DNA of 45,985 nucleotides from Candidatus Tabaqchalia intestinavium (GCA_904420005.1 CAJFTT010000051.1:1-45985), one strand, 5' to 3'; counted from the first letter of the stretch, positions 7,121-15,253 are shown. Notes: a model not told the origin generated them from the sequence alone. Numbers and translations are program-made.

Positions 7121-8971
7121 TTAGTGCGTCAGCTCCTCGATCATGAAATCGGAGCTGGCGTCGGACGGCATGGTGAAATATTCCGGCGACAGGCAGGGGG
7201 TCAGCAGCATCGCGCTGTCGGGCGAGCAGTTGCGTTTGAACTGCCCGGAGAAGAAGCGGCGGATGAACACCACCAGCGTCGCCTTAATGTAGTCGCGCTT
7301 ATATTGCTCGCGAAACGCCAGTGTGGCGTATTCAAGGATTTTGGTGGGCGCGAGATTGTATTCGACGAAATAATAGAAGAAAAAGTCGTGCAGCGCATAG
7401 GGGCCGAGAATGGATTCGGTCTTTTGCAGCTGGTTGCCGGCCTCATCCGGGGGCAGCAGCTCAGGGCTGACCGGGGTGTCGAGAATGTCATACAGCACGC
7501 CGGACACGCCGGAGAACGCCGTCTGCTGGGCCAGATACCGCAGCAGCACGCGCACCAGGGACTTGGGCAGGCAGGTGTTGAGGTTGAAGGTGGCCAGATG
7601 GTCGCCGCCGAAGGTGCACCAGCCGAGCGCGTCCTCCGACAGGTCGCCGGTGCCGATGACCAGCGCGTTCTCGAGATTCGCGATGTCGAAGAGGATCTGG
7701 CTGCGCTCGCGCGACTGCGCGTTTTCAAATGTGATGTCCTTGAGGTCGGCGCGGTGCCCGATGTCCTCGAAATGCTGCAGCACGGACGCTTCGATGGAGA
7801 TGGTTTTCCCCGTCAGGCCCAGACCGTCGATGAGCGCCTGGGCGTTGTTGCGCGTGCGCTGCGTGGTGCCGAAGCCGGGCATCAGCACGCCCAGACAGTT
7901 GGTGGACGGCAGGCCGAGCCGCTCGAGCGCCGTGCGGCATACCAGCACCGCCAGCGTGGAGTCCAGGCCGCCGGACAGGCCGACCACCAGCTTGGAGATG
8001 CCGGAATTCTGAATCCGGCCCATCAGAGACGCGACCTGCAGCTCGAAGATCTCGGCCACGGTTTGCTCCGTTTCCTTCTCCCCTCCGGGCAGGAACGGAT
8101 TCTGCGGCACCTCGCGCAGCAGCTCTGTGCGGTCGTGCAGCGCCTTGCGGATGGAGGTCATGGGGCAGTCGAGCCGCAGTGGCGGCTGCTTAGCGCGCTG
8201 GGAATGGATGATGTCGATATCCACGTCGCAGACCTCGAACATCGGCCCGGTACCGCTCTGCGCCGAGAAACGCAGGACCTGGCCGCACTCGCACACCCCT
8301 GCGAACCCGCGGTAAATATACGGCGAGGTGGCCTCGCCAAAGCCGCAGCCGCAGGTGGCGACGGCGCAGGCATAATTCATCGAGGCCATCTGCGCGCCGT
8401 TCCTGCGCCGCGCGAAGGTGCCGGCTGCCGACGGCATGGCGCAGGGGCACAGGATGATGTCCGCGCCGAGCCCCTCCTCCCCCGCGATGACCGGCAGGTC
8501 GGCCGGGTCGCCGGGGATGATGCGGATGGAGAAGTCGTCAAAATTGAGCACTGCGTCGCTCGCCGGCAGCAGGCCGCCCTTCGACGGTTCTGTCGAGGCG
8601 TCGGCCAGCGGGCGCAGCGGATGCCGCTCGCCGGAACGGGGCACGATCTCCTCCCCGCGGTAAATCACAGAGCAAACGGAATAGATCCGGCCGTCGTAGC
8701 TTTCCGGCAACCCGACCACGACGACGCAGTCGCTCTGCGCGGTGAAACGGCGGATTTCCTCCACGGCGGCTTCGCAGCTGTCGAGCAGCGCCCGGTTCTT
8801 GAACAGCGTGCCGCAGGACGCGCCGGAGATGCAAAGGGCAGGGAACAGGACGATATCCGGTTTGCATTCCGCGAGCTCATGCAGGATGTCTTTGATATAT
8901 TCCGCATTTTTTTGCGGCAGCCCGGGGGAGACCCTCGGCACGGCCGCGGCGATTCTGACGATGCCTTTCAT
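7121..8971 (-). CDS. nadE: NAD+ synthetase with a degenerate glutaminase domain
   Basis: This 616-residue protein is the size of glutamine-dependent NAD synthetases, which convert deamido-NAD to NAD using ATP and nitrogen from glutamine. The C-terminal synthetase domain is intact: PP-loop SGGLDS at 333-338, GTGDLSEDALGW, and the late KRDY...FKRNCSPD region. The N-terminal nitrilase domain (1-270) is present, but its catalytic residues appear lost. FPALCISG has Ala45 where the family has Glu (FPEL). VPRS has Arg112 where Lys is expected. The segment around 150-155 (RIIPGD) has no Cys where VEICEDLW is expected. It may therefore use free ammonia. The ATG at 8971 is chosen for its AAAGGAG site; an upstream GTG at 9034 has none. 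A strong promoter lies at 9097-9125. Confidence 0.92.
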   Translation of the reverse strand: MKGIVRIAAAVPRVSPGLPQKNAEYIKDILHELAECKPDIVLFPALCISGASCGTLFKNRALLDSCEAAVEEIRRFTAQSDCVVVVGLPESYDGRIYSVCSVIYRGEEIVPRSGERHPLRPLADASTEPSKGGLLPASDAVLNFDDFSIRIIPGDPADLPVIAGEEGLGADIILCPCAMPSAAGTFARRRNGAQMASMNYACAVATCGCGFGEATSPYIYRGFAGVCECGQVLRFSAQSGTGPMFEVCDVDIDIIHSQRAKQPPLRLDCPMTSIRKALHDRTELLREVPQNPFLPGGEKETEQTVAEIFELQVASLMGRIQNSGISKLVVGLSGGLDSTLAVLVCRTALERLGLPSTNCLGVLMPGFGTTQRTRNNAQALIDGLGLTGKTISIEASVLQHFEDIGHRADLKDITFENAQSRERSQILFDIANLENALVIGTGDLSEDALGWCTFGGDHLATFNLNTCLPKSLVRVLLRYLAQQTAFSGVSGVLYDILDTPVSPELLPPDEAGNQLQKTESILGPYALHDFFFYYFVEYNLAPTKILEYATLAFREQYKRDYIKATLVVFIRRFFSGQFKRNCSPDSAMLLTPCLSPEYFTMPSDASSDFMIEELTH

Positions 8972-9096
8972 GGATCCAACAAGCTCCTTTCGCGGCCCGG
9001 CGCGGCGCGCGCGGCGCCCGCTGGAAACGCACAAGATTCCGCTGCCCGGCCGCGCGCCGGGAAAAAACGGCCGGCGACCAAAGGCATTTTGCTAAT

Positions 9097-9125
9097 ATTA
9101 TAACACAACCGTGACAGGATGGCAA
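9097..9125 (-). promoter_or_regulatory. Sigma-A type promoter of the nadE operon
   Basis: On the minus strand TTGCCA (9125-9120), a 17-base spacer, and TATAAT (9102-9097). It gives a ~120-base G+C-rich leader before nadE. The leader contains a CGGCCG stem followed by TTTTTT (complement near 9065-9075), which could act as an attenuator. Confidence 0.8.
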
Positions 9126-9166
9126 AACAAATTTTGCCGTTGGCGGCTTCCATTCGACAGAAAATA

Positions 9167-9175
9167 TGCTATAAT
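9167..9175 (+). promoter_or_regulatory. Extended -10 promoter of the small membrane protein gene
   Basis: TGC-TATAAT is a perfect extended -10 with TATAAT at 9170-9175. The -35 region 17 bases upstream (CTTCCA) is weak, as is usual for extended -10 promoters. It lies 158 bases before the next start codon and is divergent from the nadE promoter. Confidence 0.6.
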
Positions 9176-9332
9176 AAAACCCGTACAGGGGAGATCCGCG
9201 CCCGAGAGCCGGGCGCAGGATTTTGTTTCATTTTCGGGCGTTTTTGCGCGCTGGATTACCGGCTCCGCCGTGAGCGGGGCAGAACAGGGCGCGCAGGGCC
9301 CCTGAAAAGTAACGGGAAAGGAGAAGGACACA

Positions 9333-9593
9333 ATGAAGCAACAAAATGAACTGCAAGCTGCGATGGGACAGAGCCGGGAGAATTTCATGCCCGGGCAGGA
9401 ACGTCCTTCGAAATCACAGGAGGGCGCGACCGTCGGCACTTCCATGACGGTGGGCGTGTGCATCGGCGCCGCCATCGGAGCGGTGATCGGCCATATGGTG
9501 TTTGACAACCTGGTGATGGGGATTTGCCTGGGAATGTGTGTGGGCATTGCGCTCGGCACAGGCATCGAAAGCCTGCGACGCAGGCTGAAATGA
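9333..9593 (+). CDS. Small glycine-zipper membrane protein
   Basis: This 86-residue protein has a polar N-terminus of ~35 residues and then a hydrophobic Gly-rich stretch (about 38-80) able to form two membrane helices with GxxxG spacing (GVCIGAAIGAVIG, then LGMCVGIALGTG). It ends in the basic tail RRRLK. The start follows GGAAAGGAGAAGG. It has its own promoter and a strong terminator, so it is a monocistronic unit. I recognise no named family, and the function is unknown. The layout resembles glycine-zipper or YtxH-like small membrane proteins, but that is only a resemblance. Confidence 0.75.
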   Translation: MKQQNELQAAMGQSRENFMPGQERPSKSQEGATVGTSMTVGVCIGAAIGAVIGHMVFDNLVMGICLGMCVGIALGTGIESLRRRLK

Positions 9594-9596
9594 GCG

Positions 9597-9623
9597 AAAG
9601 GCGCGGCGGCTGCCGCGCCTTTT
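9597..9623 (+). terminator. Intrinsic terminator after the small membrane protein
   Basis: AAAGGCGCGGC pairs with GCCGCGCCTTTT around a 4-base loop. The stem starts 4 bases after the stop codon and ends in a T-run. Confidence 0.9.
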
Positions 9624-9705
9624 GTCGGTCTGGGATCATTCGGGCCGGCGTTTCATCAGGATAGTTGTCCAGGGGACATGTGGAGAGAAGAGGAGAAGAA
9701 ATACC

Positions 9706-10515
9706 ATGCTGATTGATTTTCACACACATACCGACGCCAGCGCCGACGGCGAATGCTCCATGCAGGCGCTCGCGGAGGCGGCCCATGCGCGCGGCGCGTT
9801 CGCCGTCGCGGTGACGGATCACTGCGAGATCGCGGAGCTGAACGGCCGCTGGGGAGAGGAGGGGACGCGCCGCTCGTGGCAGGCCTACCAGGCGCTCGCC
9901 GCCGCGCAGGGCACCGAACGGGACGGGTTCCACCTGCTGTTTGGCATCGAGCTCGGAGGCGCGAACGCGGACTTCGCCGCGGCCGACGCGCTGCTCGGGC
10001 GCTATCCGTTTGATTTTGTCATCGGTTCGATGCACAATCTCAAGGGCCGGCGCGATTTTTACTATTTAGATTATGCCAAAGAGGACGCCAACGCGCTGTT
10101 TTCGCAATATCTCACGCAGGTGGAGGCGCTCATCCAGTGGGGGAATTTCGACACGCTGGGGCATCTGACTTACCCGCTGCGCTATATTACCGGAGAAAAC
10201 GGGATCCCCATCGATTGGGGGTATCATATGCCGCAGCTGCGCCGCCTGCTCGGCGCGCTGGCGAGAAGCGGGCGCGCGCTGGAGCTCAACACTGCCGGAC
10301 AGCGCAAGCCCTATGGCGCGCTGCTGCGCGACGACCTTGTGCTGCGGGAATTCGCCCGCCAGGGCGGGGAATATGTCACCATCGGCTCCGACAGCCATAC
10401 GGCGCAGGATGTCTGCGCCGGCATACCGGAGGCCATGGCGCTGCTGCGGGAGTGTGGCTTTGGCCGGGTGACGTATTATGTGGCCCGCCGGCCGCAGCAG
10501 CTGCCGCTGCTGTGA
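9706..10515 (+). CDS. PHP-domain phosphatase, histidinol-phosphatase type
   Basis: This 269-residue protein has the metal-binding motifs of the PHP family: DFHTHTD at residues 4-10, VTDHCE around His39, FGIELG, GSMHNL, and SDSH at 228-231. Length and motif order match the HisJ/HisK histidinol-phosphatases that dephosphorylate histidinol phosphate in histidine synthesis. No other his gene is in the window, so a different phosphate ester is possible. The ATG at 9706 follows GAGGAG; upstream in-frame alternatives lack a ribosome binding site and lie inside the preceding terminator. The fold assignment is firm and the substrate assignment moderate. Confidence 0.85.
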   Translation: MLIDFHTHTDASADGECSMQALAEAAHARGAFAVAVTDHCEIAELNGRWGEEGTRRSWQAYQALAAAQGTERDGFHLLFGIELGGANADFAAADALLGRYPFDFVIGSMHNLKGRRDFYYLDYAKEDANALFSQYLTQVEALIQWGNFDTLGHLTYPLRYITGENGIPIDWGYHMPQLRRLLGALARSGRALELNTAGQRKPYGALLRDDLVLREFARQGGEYVTIGSDSHTAQDVCAGIPEAMALLRECGFGRVTYYVARRPQQLPLL

Positions 10516-10543
10516 GGCCGCGCCCTTGCGGCCGTCCGTGCGC

Positions 10544-10572
10544 TTGCAATAAGAAGCGAAATAGATTATAAT
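10544..10572 (+). promoter_or_regulatory. Sigma-A promoter of the Lrp-aminotransferase-ispE run
   Basis: TTGCAA (10544-10549), 17 bases, TATAAT (10567-10572). This is near-consensus, and the predicted transcript begins about 90 bases before the regulator's start codon. Confidence 0.85.
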
Positions 10573-10586
10573 GGAAAAAACAAACA

Positions 10587-10634
10587 AAAAGCGCGCCGGC
10601 GCCGGTGGATTCGGCGTATCTGCGCGGCGCTTTT
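10587..10634 (+). promoter_or_regulatory. Leader hairpin with terminator-like T-run
   Basis: AAAAGCGC (10587-10594) pairs with GCGCTTTT (10627-10634), with G+C-rich inner sequence that can fold further (CGCCGG, CGGCG). It sits inside the 5' leader between the promoter at 10544 and the Lrp-type gene. It may be an attenuator, or a terminator shared with the gene upstream. Confidence 0.5.
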
Positions 10635-10670
10635 GCGGAAGAACAAACGTAGGGACAGGAGTGAAAATGC

Positions 10671-11159
10671 ATGGATATGATGCTCAAGCTGCTTGAGAAA
10701 AACGCGCGCATGCCGATGGAGGAGCTGGCGGCCGGCCTCGGGATTTCGGTGCAGGAGGCCGCGCGGCGGATGGACGATTATCAGCGGCAGGGCGTGATCC
10801 GCGGTTATCGCGCGGTCATCGACTGGGAGAAGGCCGGCCGCGAATATGTCACGGCGCTCATCGAGCTGCGGGTTTCCCCGCAGAAAAATTCCGGGTTCGA
10901 CGATGTCGCGCGGGAGATCCTGCGTTTCCCGGAGGTGGATAATCTCTACCTCATGTCCGGCGGGTTCGACCTGGGCCTGACCGTGCATGGGAAGAGCTTC
11001 CAGGAGATCGCGTATTTCGTTTCCGAGCGGCTGGCGCCGATGGACAATGTGCTGTCCACTGCGACGCATTTTGTGCTGCGCCGGTATAAAGACGCGGGCA
11101 TCGCCTGCGTGGACGGCTGCGCCGACGAGCGCCTTGAGCCGGGCCGGGATGAACGCTGA
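10671..11159 (+). CDS. Lrp/AsnC-family transcriptional regulator
   Basis: This 162-residue protein has an N-terminal helix-turn-helix (about 8-45, LAAGLGISVQEAARRMDDYQ) and then an RAM-type ligand-binding alpha-beta domain (about 55-140, ending in VLRRYKDAG). Family members sense amino acids and form dimers or octamers. Its gene is followed 17 bases later by an aminotransferase, so it likely controls amino-acid transamination and its own operon. The start is uncertain by a few codons because ATGs at 10677 and 10680 are also possible. The 23-residue C-terminal extension is poorly conserved in character. Confidence 0.88.
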   Translation: MDMMLKLLEKNARMPMEELAAGLGISVQEAARRMDDYQRQGVIRGYRAVIDWEKAGREYVTALIELRVSPQKNSGFDDVAREILRFPEVDNLYLMSGGFDLGLTVHGKSFQEIAYFVSERLAPMDNVLSTATHFVLRRYKDAGIACVDGCADERLEPGRDER

Positions 11160-11176
11160 GAGGGGAGCCGCGAATC

Positions 11177-12340
11177 ATGCAGTATGACACCATCGTTTCC
11201 CGGACGGTGCAGGAAATGAAGCCGTCCGGGATCCGGCGATTTTTTGATATTGTGGGACAAATGGAGGGCGTGATCTCGCTCGGCATCGGTGAGCCGGATT
11301 TCACCACGCCGTGGCACATTCGCAGCGCAGGGATCGAGTCGCTCAAGAAGGGGAAAACCTGGTATACCGCCAACGCCGGCATGAAGGAGCTCAAGGTGGA
11401 GATCAGCCGGTATATGCAGCGGCGGTACGGTTTGGATTACGATGCCAACGGCGAAGTGGTCGTGACGGTAGGCGGCAGCGAAGCCATCGATCTCGCGGTG
11501 CGCGCGATGGTATGTCCGGGGGACGAGGTCATCATTCCGGAGCCGTGCTTTGTCTGCTATGTCCCCATCACGCAGATGACGGGAGGCGTGCCCGTCATCG
11601 TGCCGACCAAGCCCGAGAATGAATTTCGTCTGACGGCCGCGGAGCTGCGCGCCGCCATCACGCCGAAAACGAAGCTGCTCATCCTTCCTTTCCCCAATAA
11701 TCCCACCGGCGCGGTGCTGCGCCGGTGGGATCTGGAGGAAATTGCCGCGGTGCTGCGCGGCACGGACATCATGGTGCTGTCCGACGAGATTTACAGCGAG
11801 CTGACCTACGGCTGCGGGCATGTGTGCCCCGCCGCCGTGGACGGCATGCGGGAGCGCACCGTCGTCATCAACGGCTTTTCCAAATCCTACGCCATGACCG
11901 GGTGGCGGCTGGGCTACGCCTGCGGCCCGCGGGAGATCATCGGCCCGATGACCAAGATCCATCAGTTTGCCATCATGAGCGCGCCGACCACCAGCCAATA
12001 TGCCGCCGTCGAGGCGCTGCGCGCCGGGGACGACGACATTGAGGAGATGCGCCGCGAATATGACGTGCGCCGCCGGTTCATGCTCGGCCGCCTGCGGTCG
12101 ATGGGGTTGGCGTGCTTTGAGCCAAAGGGCGCGTTTTACATGTTTCCCGACATCCGCCGCGCGGGATTGCCCTCGGAGGAATTCTGCGAACGGCTGCTGC
12201 AGGAGGAAAAAGTCGCCGTCATCCCCGGCTCCGCGTTCGGGGAGAGCGGGGAAGGCTTTGTGCGTATTTCCTATTGTTATTCCATGGAGCATATCACGGA
12301 GGCGCTGCAGAGAATGGAGCGATTCCTGCGGCGGTTTTGA
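11177..12340 (+). CDS. PLP-dependent class I/II aminotransferase
   Basis: This 387-residue protein is a fold-type I aminotransferase. It has the N-terminal LGIGEPDFTTP, the PLP phosphate-binding GGSEAIDLA, the substrate loop PNNPTGAV, LSDEIYSELTY with the PLP-binding Asp and Tyr, and the Schiff-base lysine at K236 in NGFSKSYAMTGWRLGY. This is the PatA/AspB-like group, which transfers amino groups between aspartate or aromatic amino acids and 2-oxo acids; exact specificity cannot be read. It lies directly behind an Lrp-type regulator, a common pairing. The start is supported by GAGGGGAG. Confidence 0.92.
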   Translation: MQYDTIVSRTVQEMKPSGIRRFFDIVGQMEGVISLGIGEPDFTTPWHIRSAGIESLKKGKTWYTANAGMKELKVEISRYMQRRYGLDYDANGEVVVTVGGSEAIDLAVRAMVCPGDEVIIPEPCFVCYVPITQMTGGVPVIVPTKPENEFRLTAAELRAAITPKTKLLILPFPNNPTGAVLRRWDLEEIAAVLRGTDIMVLSDEIYSELTYGCGHVCPAAVDGMRERTVVINGFSKSYAMTGWRLGYACGPREIIGPMTKIHQFAIMSAPTTSQYAAVEALRAGDDDIEEMRREYDVRRRFMLGRLRSMGLACFEPKGAFYMFPDIRRAGLPSEEFCERLLQEEKVAVIPGSAFGESGEGFVRISYCYSMEHITEALQRMERFLRRF

Positions 12341-12366
12341 GCCGCGAGGCGGGACGGAGGGAAAGC

Positions 12367-13239
12367 ATGCGACGGGACGCGTTGTATCTCAAGGCCTACG
12401 GTAAGATCAATCTGACGCTGGACATTCTCGGCCTGCTGCCCAATGGCTACCATTCAGTTGAGATGATCCTGCAGCAGGTTTCCGTCTATGACCGGCTGGA
12501 GCTGCGCCTGACGGAGGAAGCAGGCGTGCGGGTGGAGAATAACCGTCCTTGGCTGCCGACGGATGACCGCAATCTTGCGGTGCGCGCTGCGCGGGCATTT
12601 TTTGCCTATACGGGCCAGGAGCGGGGGCTGCGCATCCGCATCACGAAGTTCATCCCCGTCGCGGCGGGGATGGCCGGCGGCAGCGCGGACGCGGCGGCCG
12701 TGCTCGTCGGGCTCAACCGGCTGCTGCGCGCGGGGCTGCGGCAGGAGGAGTTGCTGCGGCTGGGCGCGCAGATCGGCGCGGATGTGCCGTTCTGCATTCT
12801 GGGCGGCACAGTGCTGGCGCGCGGCATCGGGGAGGAGATGGAGACGCTGCCCCCTATGCCCGATTGCCATATCCTGCTGGCAAAGCCCCGGCAGGGCGTT
12901 TCCACGCCGCAGGCGTATCAGAAATACGACGCGGCGGCGGACCGGGTTCGGCACCCCGACACGGCGGCCTGTGTGCAGGCCATCCGCGCGGGCGATCTCG
13001 CGGCGCTCGCCGGACGGATGCATAATGTGTTTGAGGATGCGCTTCCCATCGAGGCGGTGCGTCGTCTGAAGGAAACGATGCTTTCCTGCGGCGCGTTGGC
13101 GGCGCAGATGAGCGGTTCCGGCCCGACGGTGTTCGGCCTGTTTGACGATGCGGACAAAGCGGCGCGCGCGCGGGAAGCCTGCAAGGGGAAAGCACCGTTT
13201 GTTTTTCTCTGCCGCCCGGTGCGGGGAATTGGAGGGTAG
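12367..13239 (+). CDS. ispE: 4-diphosphocytidyl-2-C-methyl-D-erythritol kinase
   Basis: This 290-residue GHMP kinase phosphorylates CDP-methylerythritol with ATP in the MEP pathway to isoprenoid precursors. Motif 1 is AYGKINLTLDIL (10-21, with the catalytic Lys13), motif 2 is PVAAGMAGGSADAAA (97-111) and motif 3 is MSGSGPTVFGLF near 248. The length is normal. The start at 12367 follows GGAGGG; the open frame upstream runs into the aminotransferase end. It is 26 bases behind that gene and ahead of a strong terminator, so it is probably the last gene of the transcript. Confidence 0.95.
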   Translation: MRRDALYLKAYGKINLTLDILGLLPNGYHSVEMILQQVSVYDRLELRLTEEAGVRVENNRPWLPTDDRNLAVRAARAFFAYTGQERGLRIRITKFIPVAAGMAGGSADAAAVLVGLNRLLRAGLRQEELLRLGAQIGADVPFCILGGTVLARGIGEEMETLPPMPDCHILLAKPRQGVSTPQAYQKYDAAADRVRHPDTAACVQAIRAGDLAALAGRMHNVFEDALPIEAVRRLKETMLSCGALAAQMSGSGPTVFGLFDDADKAARAREACKGKAPFVFLCRPVRGIGG

Positions 13240-13309
13240 ACCGGCGCGCCCGCTTATGCCGCCGGGATGCTGCCCCGGCTGATGATGGCGGCGGAGAAAG
13301 AAATTTTGA

Positions 13310-13343
13310 GGACAGACGAAAGGTCGTTTGTCCTTTTATTTTT
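13310..13343 (+). terminator. Terminator after ispE
   Basis: GGACAGACGA (13310-13319) pairs with TCGTTTGTCC (13324-13333) with one G.U, closed by an AAGG loop, then TTTTATTTTT. Confidence 0.92.
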
Positions 13344-13899
13344 GCGATTTACGAAGGTGTCCCGCGCGCCGGCTCGACGGGTTCACTCTATGGCTGCGGG
13401 GCTGTGTTGAGTGCGTTTGCGATCTGCATGTTAAAAAGGGGTGGCGCCGCGGCCGAGCTCTTGCGCCCCTCGAGGGGCACGTCCCCGTTTGCCTCGCAGC
13501 TGCACGCCTGTGCGCCCGGCGATGCAGGACGCGTTGTGCGTTTTTCCGTTCGCTCCGCGGCTGCGCGCCGGTGCGGCTTCAAGACCGCTTGACAGCGCGC
13601 GGCTATGACGGTTTTTTCCTTATATCCACGGGGATCCCCCTGTCGACATGACGCCGCTGCCTTTTCCTGTATCTAAGCACTCTTGCCCCTGCGAGCAGAG
13701 GCTCCCCGGCCCCGTATCAGCCCGGGCGATTTCGTGGCCCGACGATCTCGCTGGGAGGCGGGACGGCGAAGGGGACGGGCGTTCCTTGCCGGGATTTCGC
13801 TGTCAGATCGTTGCCCGCAGGAGATATTTTTCTTTTCCGGATGCATAATCCATGCCGATCCTGTCCAAAACTTGGGCAGATGAAAGGACGGGATGAAGC
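13344..13899. other. 556-base region without a recognisable gene
   Basis: Only short overlapping open frames in several frames cross this G+C-rich stretch, and none has a credible ribosome binding site, domain or conserved motif. No tRNA, SRP RNA, RNase P RNA or tmRNA signature was found. Near its end GATA (13823-13826) and CATAAT (13844-13849) loosely resemble a forespore sigma-factor promoter, which would suit the spoIIR gene that follows; this is weak. Confidence 0.5.
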
Positions 13900-14526
13900 A
13901 TGCAAAAGATGAAAAGAGTGGAAATCGCCATCGCGGTGGGCCTGATCGCTGCGATTTTGGTGTGCTTTACAGGCTTTGCCAAAACCAGCGAGGAAATCAG
14001 CCAGGATGTCCTGCGGCTGCATATTCTCGCCAATTCCGACAGCGCAGAGGACCAGGCGCTCAAGCTCGCTGTCCGCGACCGGCTGCTGGCGGACGTGCCG
14101 GAACTGTTTGCCGAAGCGAAAGACCGCGACAGCGCGGCAGCGGCGGCGCAGGAGCGGCTGGACGAGATCCGCGCCATCGTGACCGACGAAATCGCCCGGC
14201 AGGGATATGATTACACCTGCGATGCGCAGATCGTCGATATGTATTTTAACACCCGTGAATATGATGACTTCGCGATGCCGGCGGGCAATTACCGTGCGCT
14301 GCGCGTGACGATCGGGGCGGCGGAAGGAAAGAACTGGTGGTGCGTGATGTTCCCGCCGCTGTGCCTGCCTTCCGCGGCCGAAGCGCCGACAGTGGAGGAA
14401 TCTTTCTCCGCACAGGAGGCGGAGCTGATGCAGGCGCCCGAGCCGCAGTACGAGGTGAAATTCAAGACGCTGGAAGTCTGGGAGAAGGTCAAGGACACGG
14501 TGCGCGGCTGGTTTGACGGCGAATGA
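13900..14526 (+). CDS. spoIIR: Stage II sporulation protein R
   Basis: This 208-residue secreted protein activates the SpoIIGA protease from the forespore side, so that pro-SigE is processed in the mother cell. An N-terminal signal/anchor helix (about 7-26) is followed by the family core: LRLHILANSDSAEDQALKL, VRDRLL, and the YFNTREYDDFAMPAGNYRAL region, then NWWCVMFPPLC. Length and motifs match SpoIIR. It is a single-gene unit as expected for a forespore-controlled gene, and a loose forespore-type promoter lies upstream. The C-terminal 40 residues (Glu-rich, ending WFDGE) are lineage specific. The start at 13900 follows a weak AAAGGACGGGATG-like site. Confidence 0.93.
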   Translation: MQKMKRVEIAIAVGLIAAILVCFTGFAKTSEEISQDVLRLHILANSDSAEDQALKLAVRDRLLADVPELFAEAKDRDSAAAAAQERLDEIRAIVTDEIARQGYDYTCDAQIVDMYFNTREYDDFAMPAGNYRALRVTIGAAEGKNWWCVMFPPLCLPSAAEAPTVEESFSAQEAELMQAPEPQYEVKFKTLEVWEKVKDTVRGWFDGE

Positions 14527-14849
14527 ACGCAGCGCCCGGCCGGTGGATTATGATTAAGCCGCGCGTTCAGCAGGTGGGGCGCGTCCCTGCGAGGGGAGAA
14601 GGAAGGCTGGTCGCGTTTGCCCGGCCAGCCCCGCTGGGCGAACGAACTTTTTCCGAAACAGGCGCTCCGGTCGGGTGCCGAACGGCGGGAGGCCGCGGCC
14701 GGACGAAAGGGGACTTTCGTTCCCAGAAGCGCCGGGGCGCTGCCGGCAGGAAGCAATATGTGCGGGCGAGGCCGCGCCGAGCGCAGGCGCGTTCTTTGAG
14801 GCGCTCTGGATGCCGTCCGACATATTTCCCGACGCGTTTCGTGTAGAAA

Positions 14850-14901
14850 AACCACACAAAAACAGCGTTTGCCGGGAGGCAAATGCTGTTTTTGTGTGGT
14901 T
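14850..14901. terminator. 24-bp near-perfect hairpin, probable two-way terminator
   Basis: The arms at 14850-14873 and 14878-14901 are fully complementary except for one G.U position, with a GGGA loop. The core reads AAAAACAGC ... GCTGTTTTT, so the stem itself supplies a T-run on each strand. It lies ~320 bases after spoIIR, and its right arm overlaps the first two bases of the -35 box at 14900. Confidence 0.7.
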
Positions 14902-14928
14902 GAAGGACGCCGGGGCATGTGCTATAAT
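14900..14928 (+). promoter_or_regulatory. Promoter of the addBA operon
   Basis: TTGAAG (14900-14905), 17 bases, TATAAT (14923-14928) preceded by TGC (extended -10). It is strong and correctly placed for the small gene at 15023 and then addB. Confidence 0.85.
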
Positions 14929-15022
14929 CAAAAAATACAGTGCATGCGGCAAAGCGCTTGCAGACAGTCCGGACGTGCACACTTTTTTGCGGACTTGCCC
15001 TTGTTACGCCAAGGGATTGGGA

Positions 15023-15253
15023 ATGGTGGAGTTTTACTGTCATCGTCTTGCAGACTTGGTTTTTCATCTGTTTGTGGACGACAGGCTGGTTGCGGCGGTG
15101 GAGCCGCAGACGCGCGAGGACTACAGATGCTGGGCCAAGGGGATCGGCGGGGCGGCTGCGGGCCGGGAGGACGCGCCGGAGAATGATTTTTGCACGTTGC
15201 CGGAGCCGTTGCGAGAGACGGTGCAGCGGCGGCTGCGGACTTTGCTCGGCTGA
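15023..15253 (+). CDS. Small protein of unknown function ahead of addB
   Basis: This 76-residue open frame starts MVEFYCHRLADLVFHLFVDD and is likely soluble, with a hydrophobic first third. It is supported by AAGGGA six bases before the ATG, by its place 95 bases after a strong promoter, and by the 50-base gap to addB in the same direction. I recognise no family. The frame stays open far upstream, but those alternatives cross the promoter. If real, it is the first gene of the addBA operon. Confidence 0.5.
   Translation: MVEFYCHRLADLVFHLFVDDRLVAAVEPQTREDYRCWAKGIGGAAAGREDAPENDFCTLPEPLRETVQRRLRTLLG

Larger units (their letters stand above)
14527..15022. other. Intergenic region between spoIIR and the add operon
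   Basis: Nearly 500 bases with no convincing gene. The features seen are the 24-bp hairpin at 14850-14901 and the add-operon promoter at 14900-14928. The ~95-base leader to the first gene shows no known riboswitch. Open frames here are short and lack ribosome binding sites. Confidence 0.5.

Noticed and set aside
5198-9103. A 1301-codon plus-strand open frame over the nadE-ACT-DUF711 operon
   Set aside because: It is antisense to three recognisable proteins and crosses their promoters and terminator. The Arg/Gly/His-rich translation matches no family.
13328-13651. A 107-codon open frame downstream of ispE
   Set aside because: It begins inside the ispE terminator, is Cys/Arg-rich like a random frame, and lacks a ribosome binding site.
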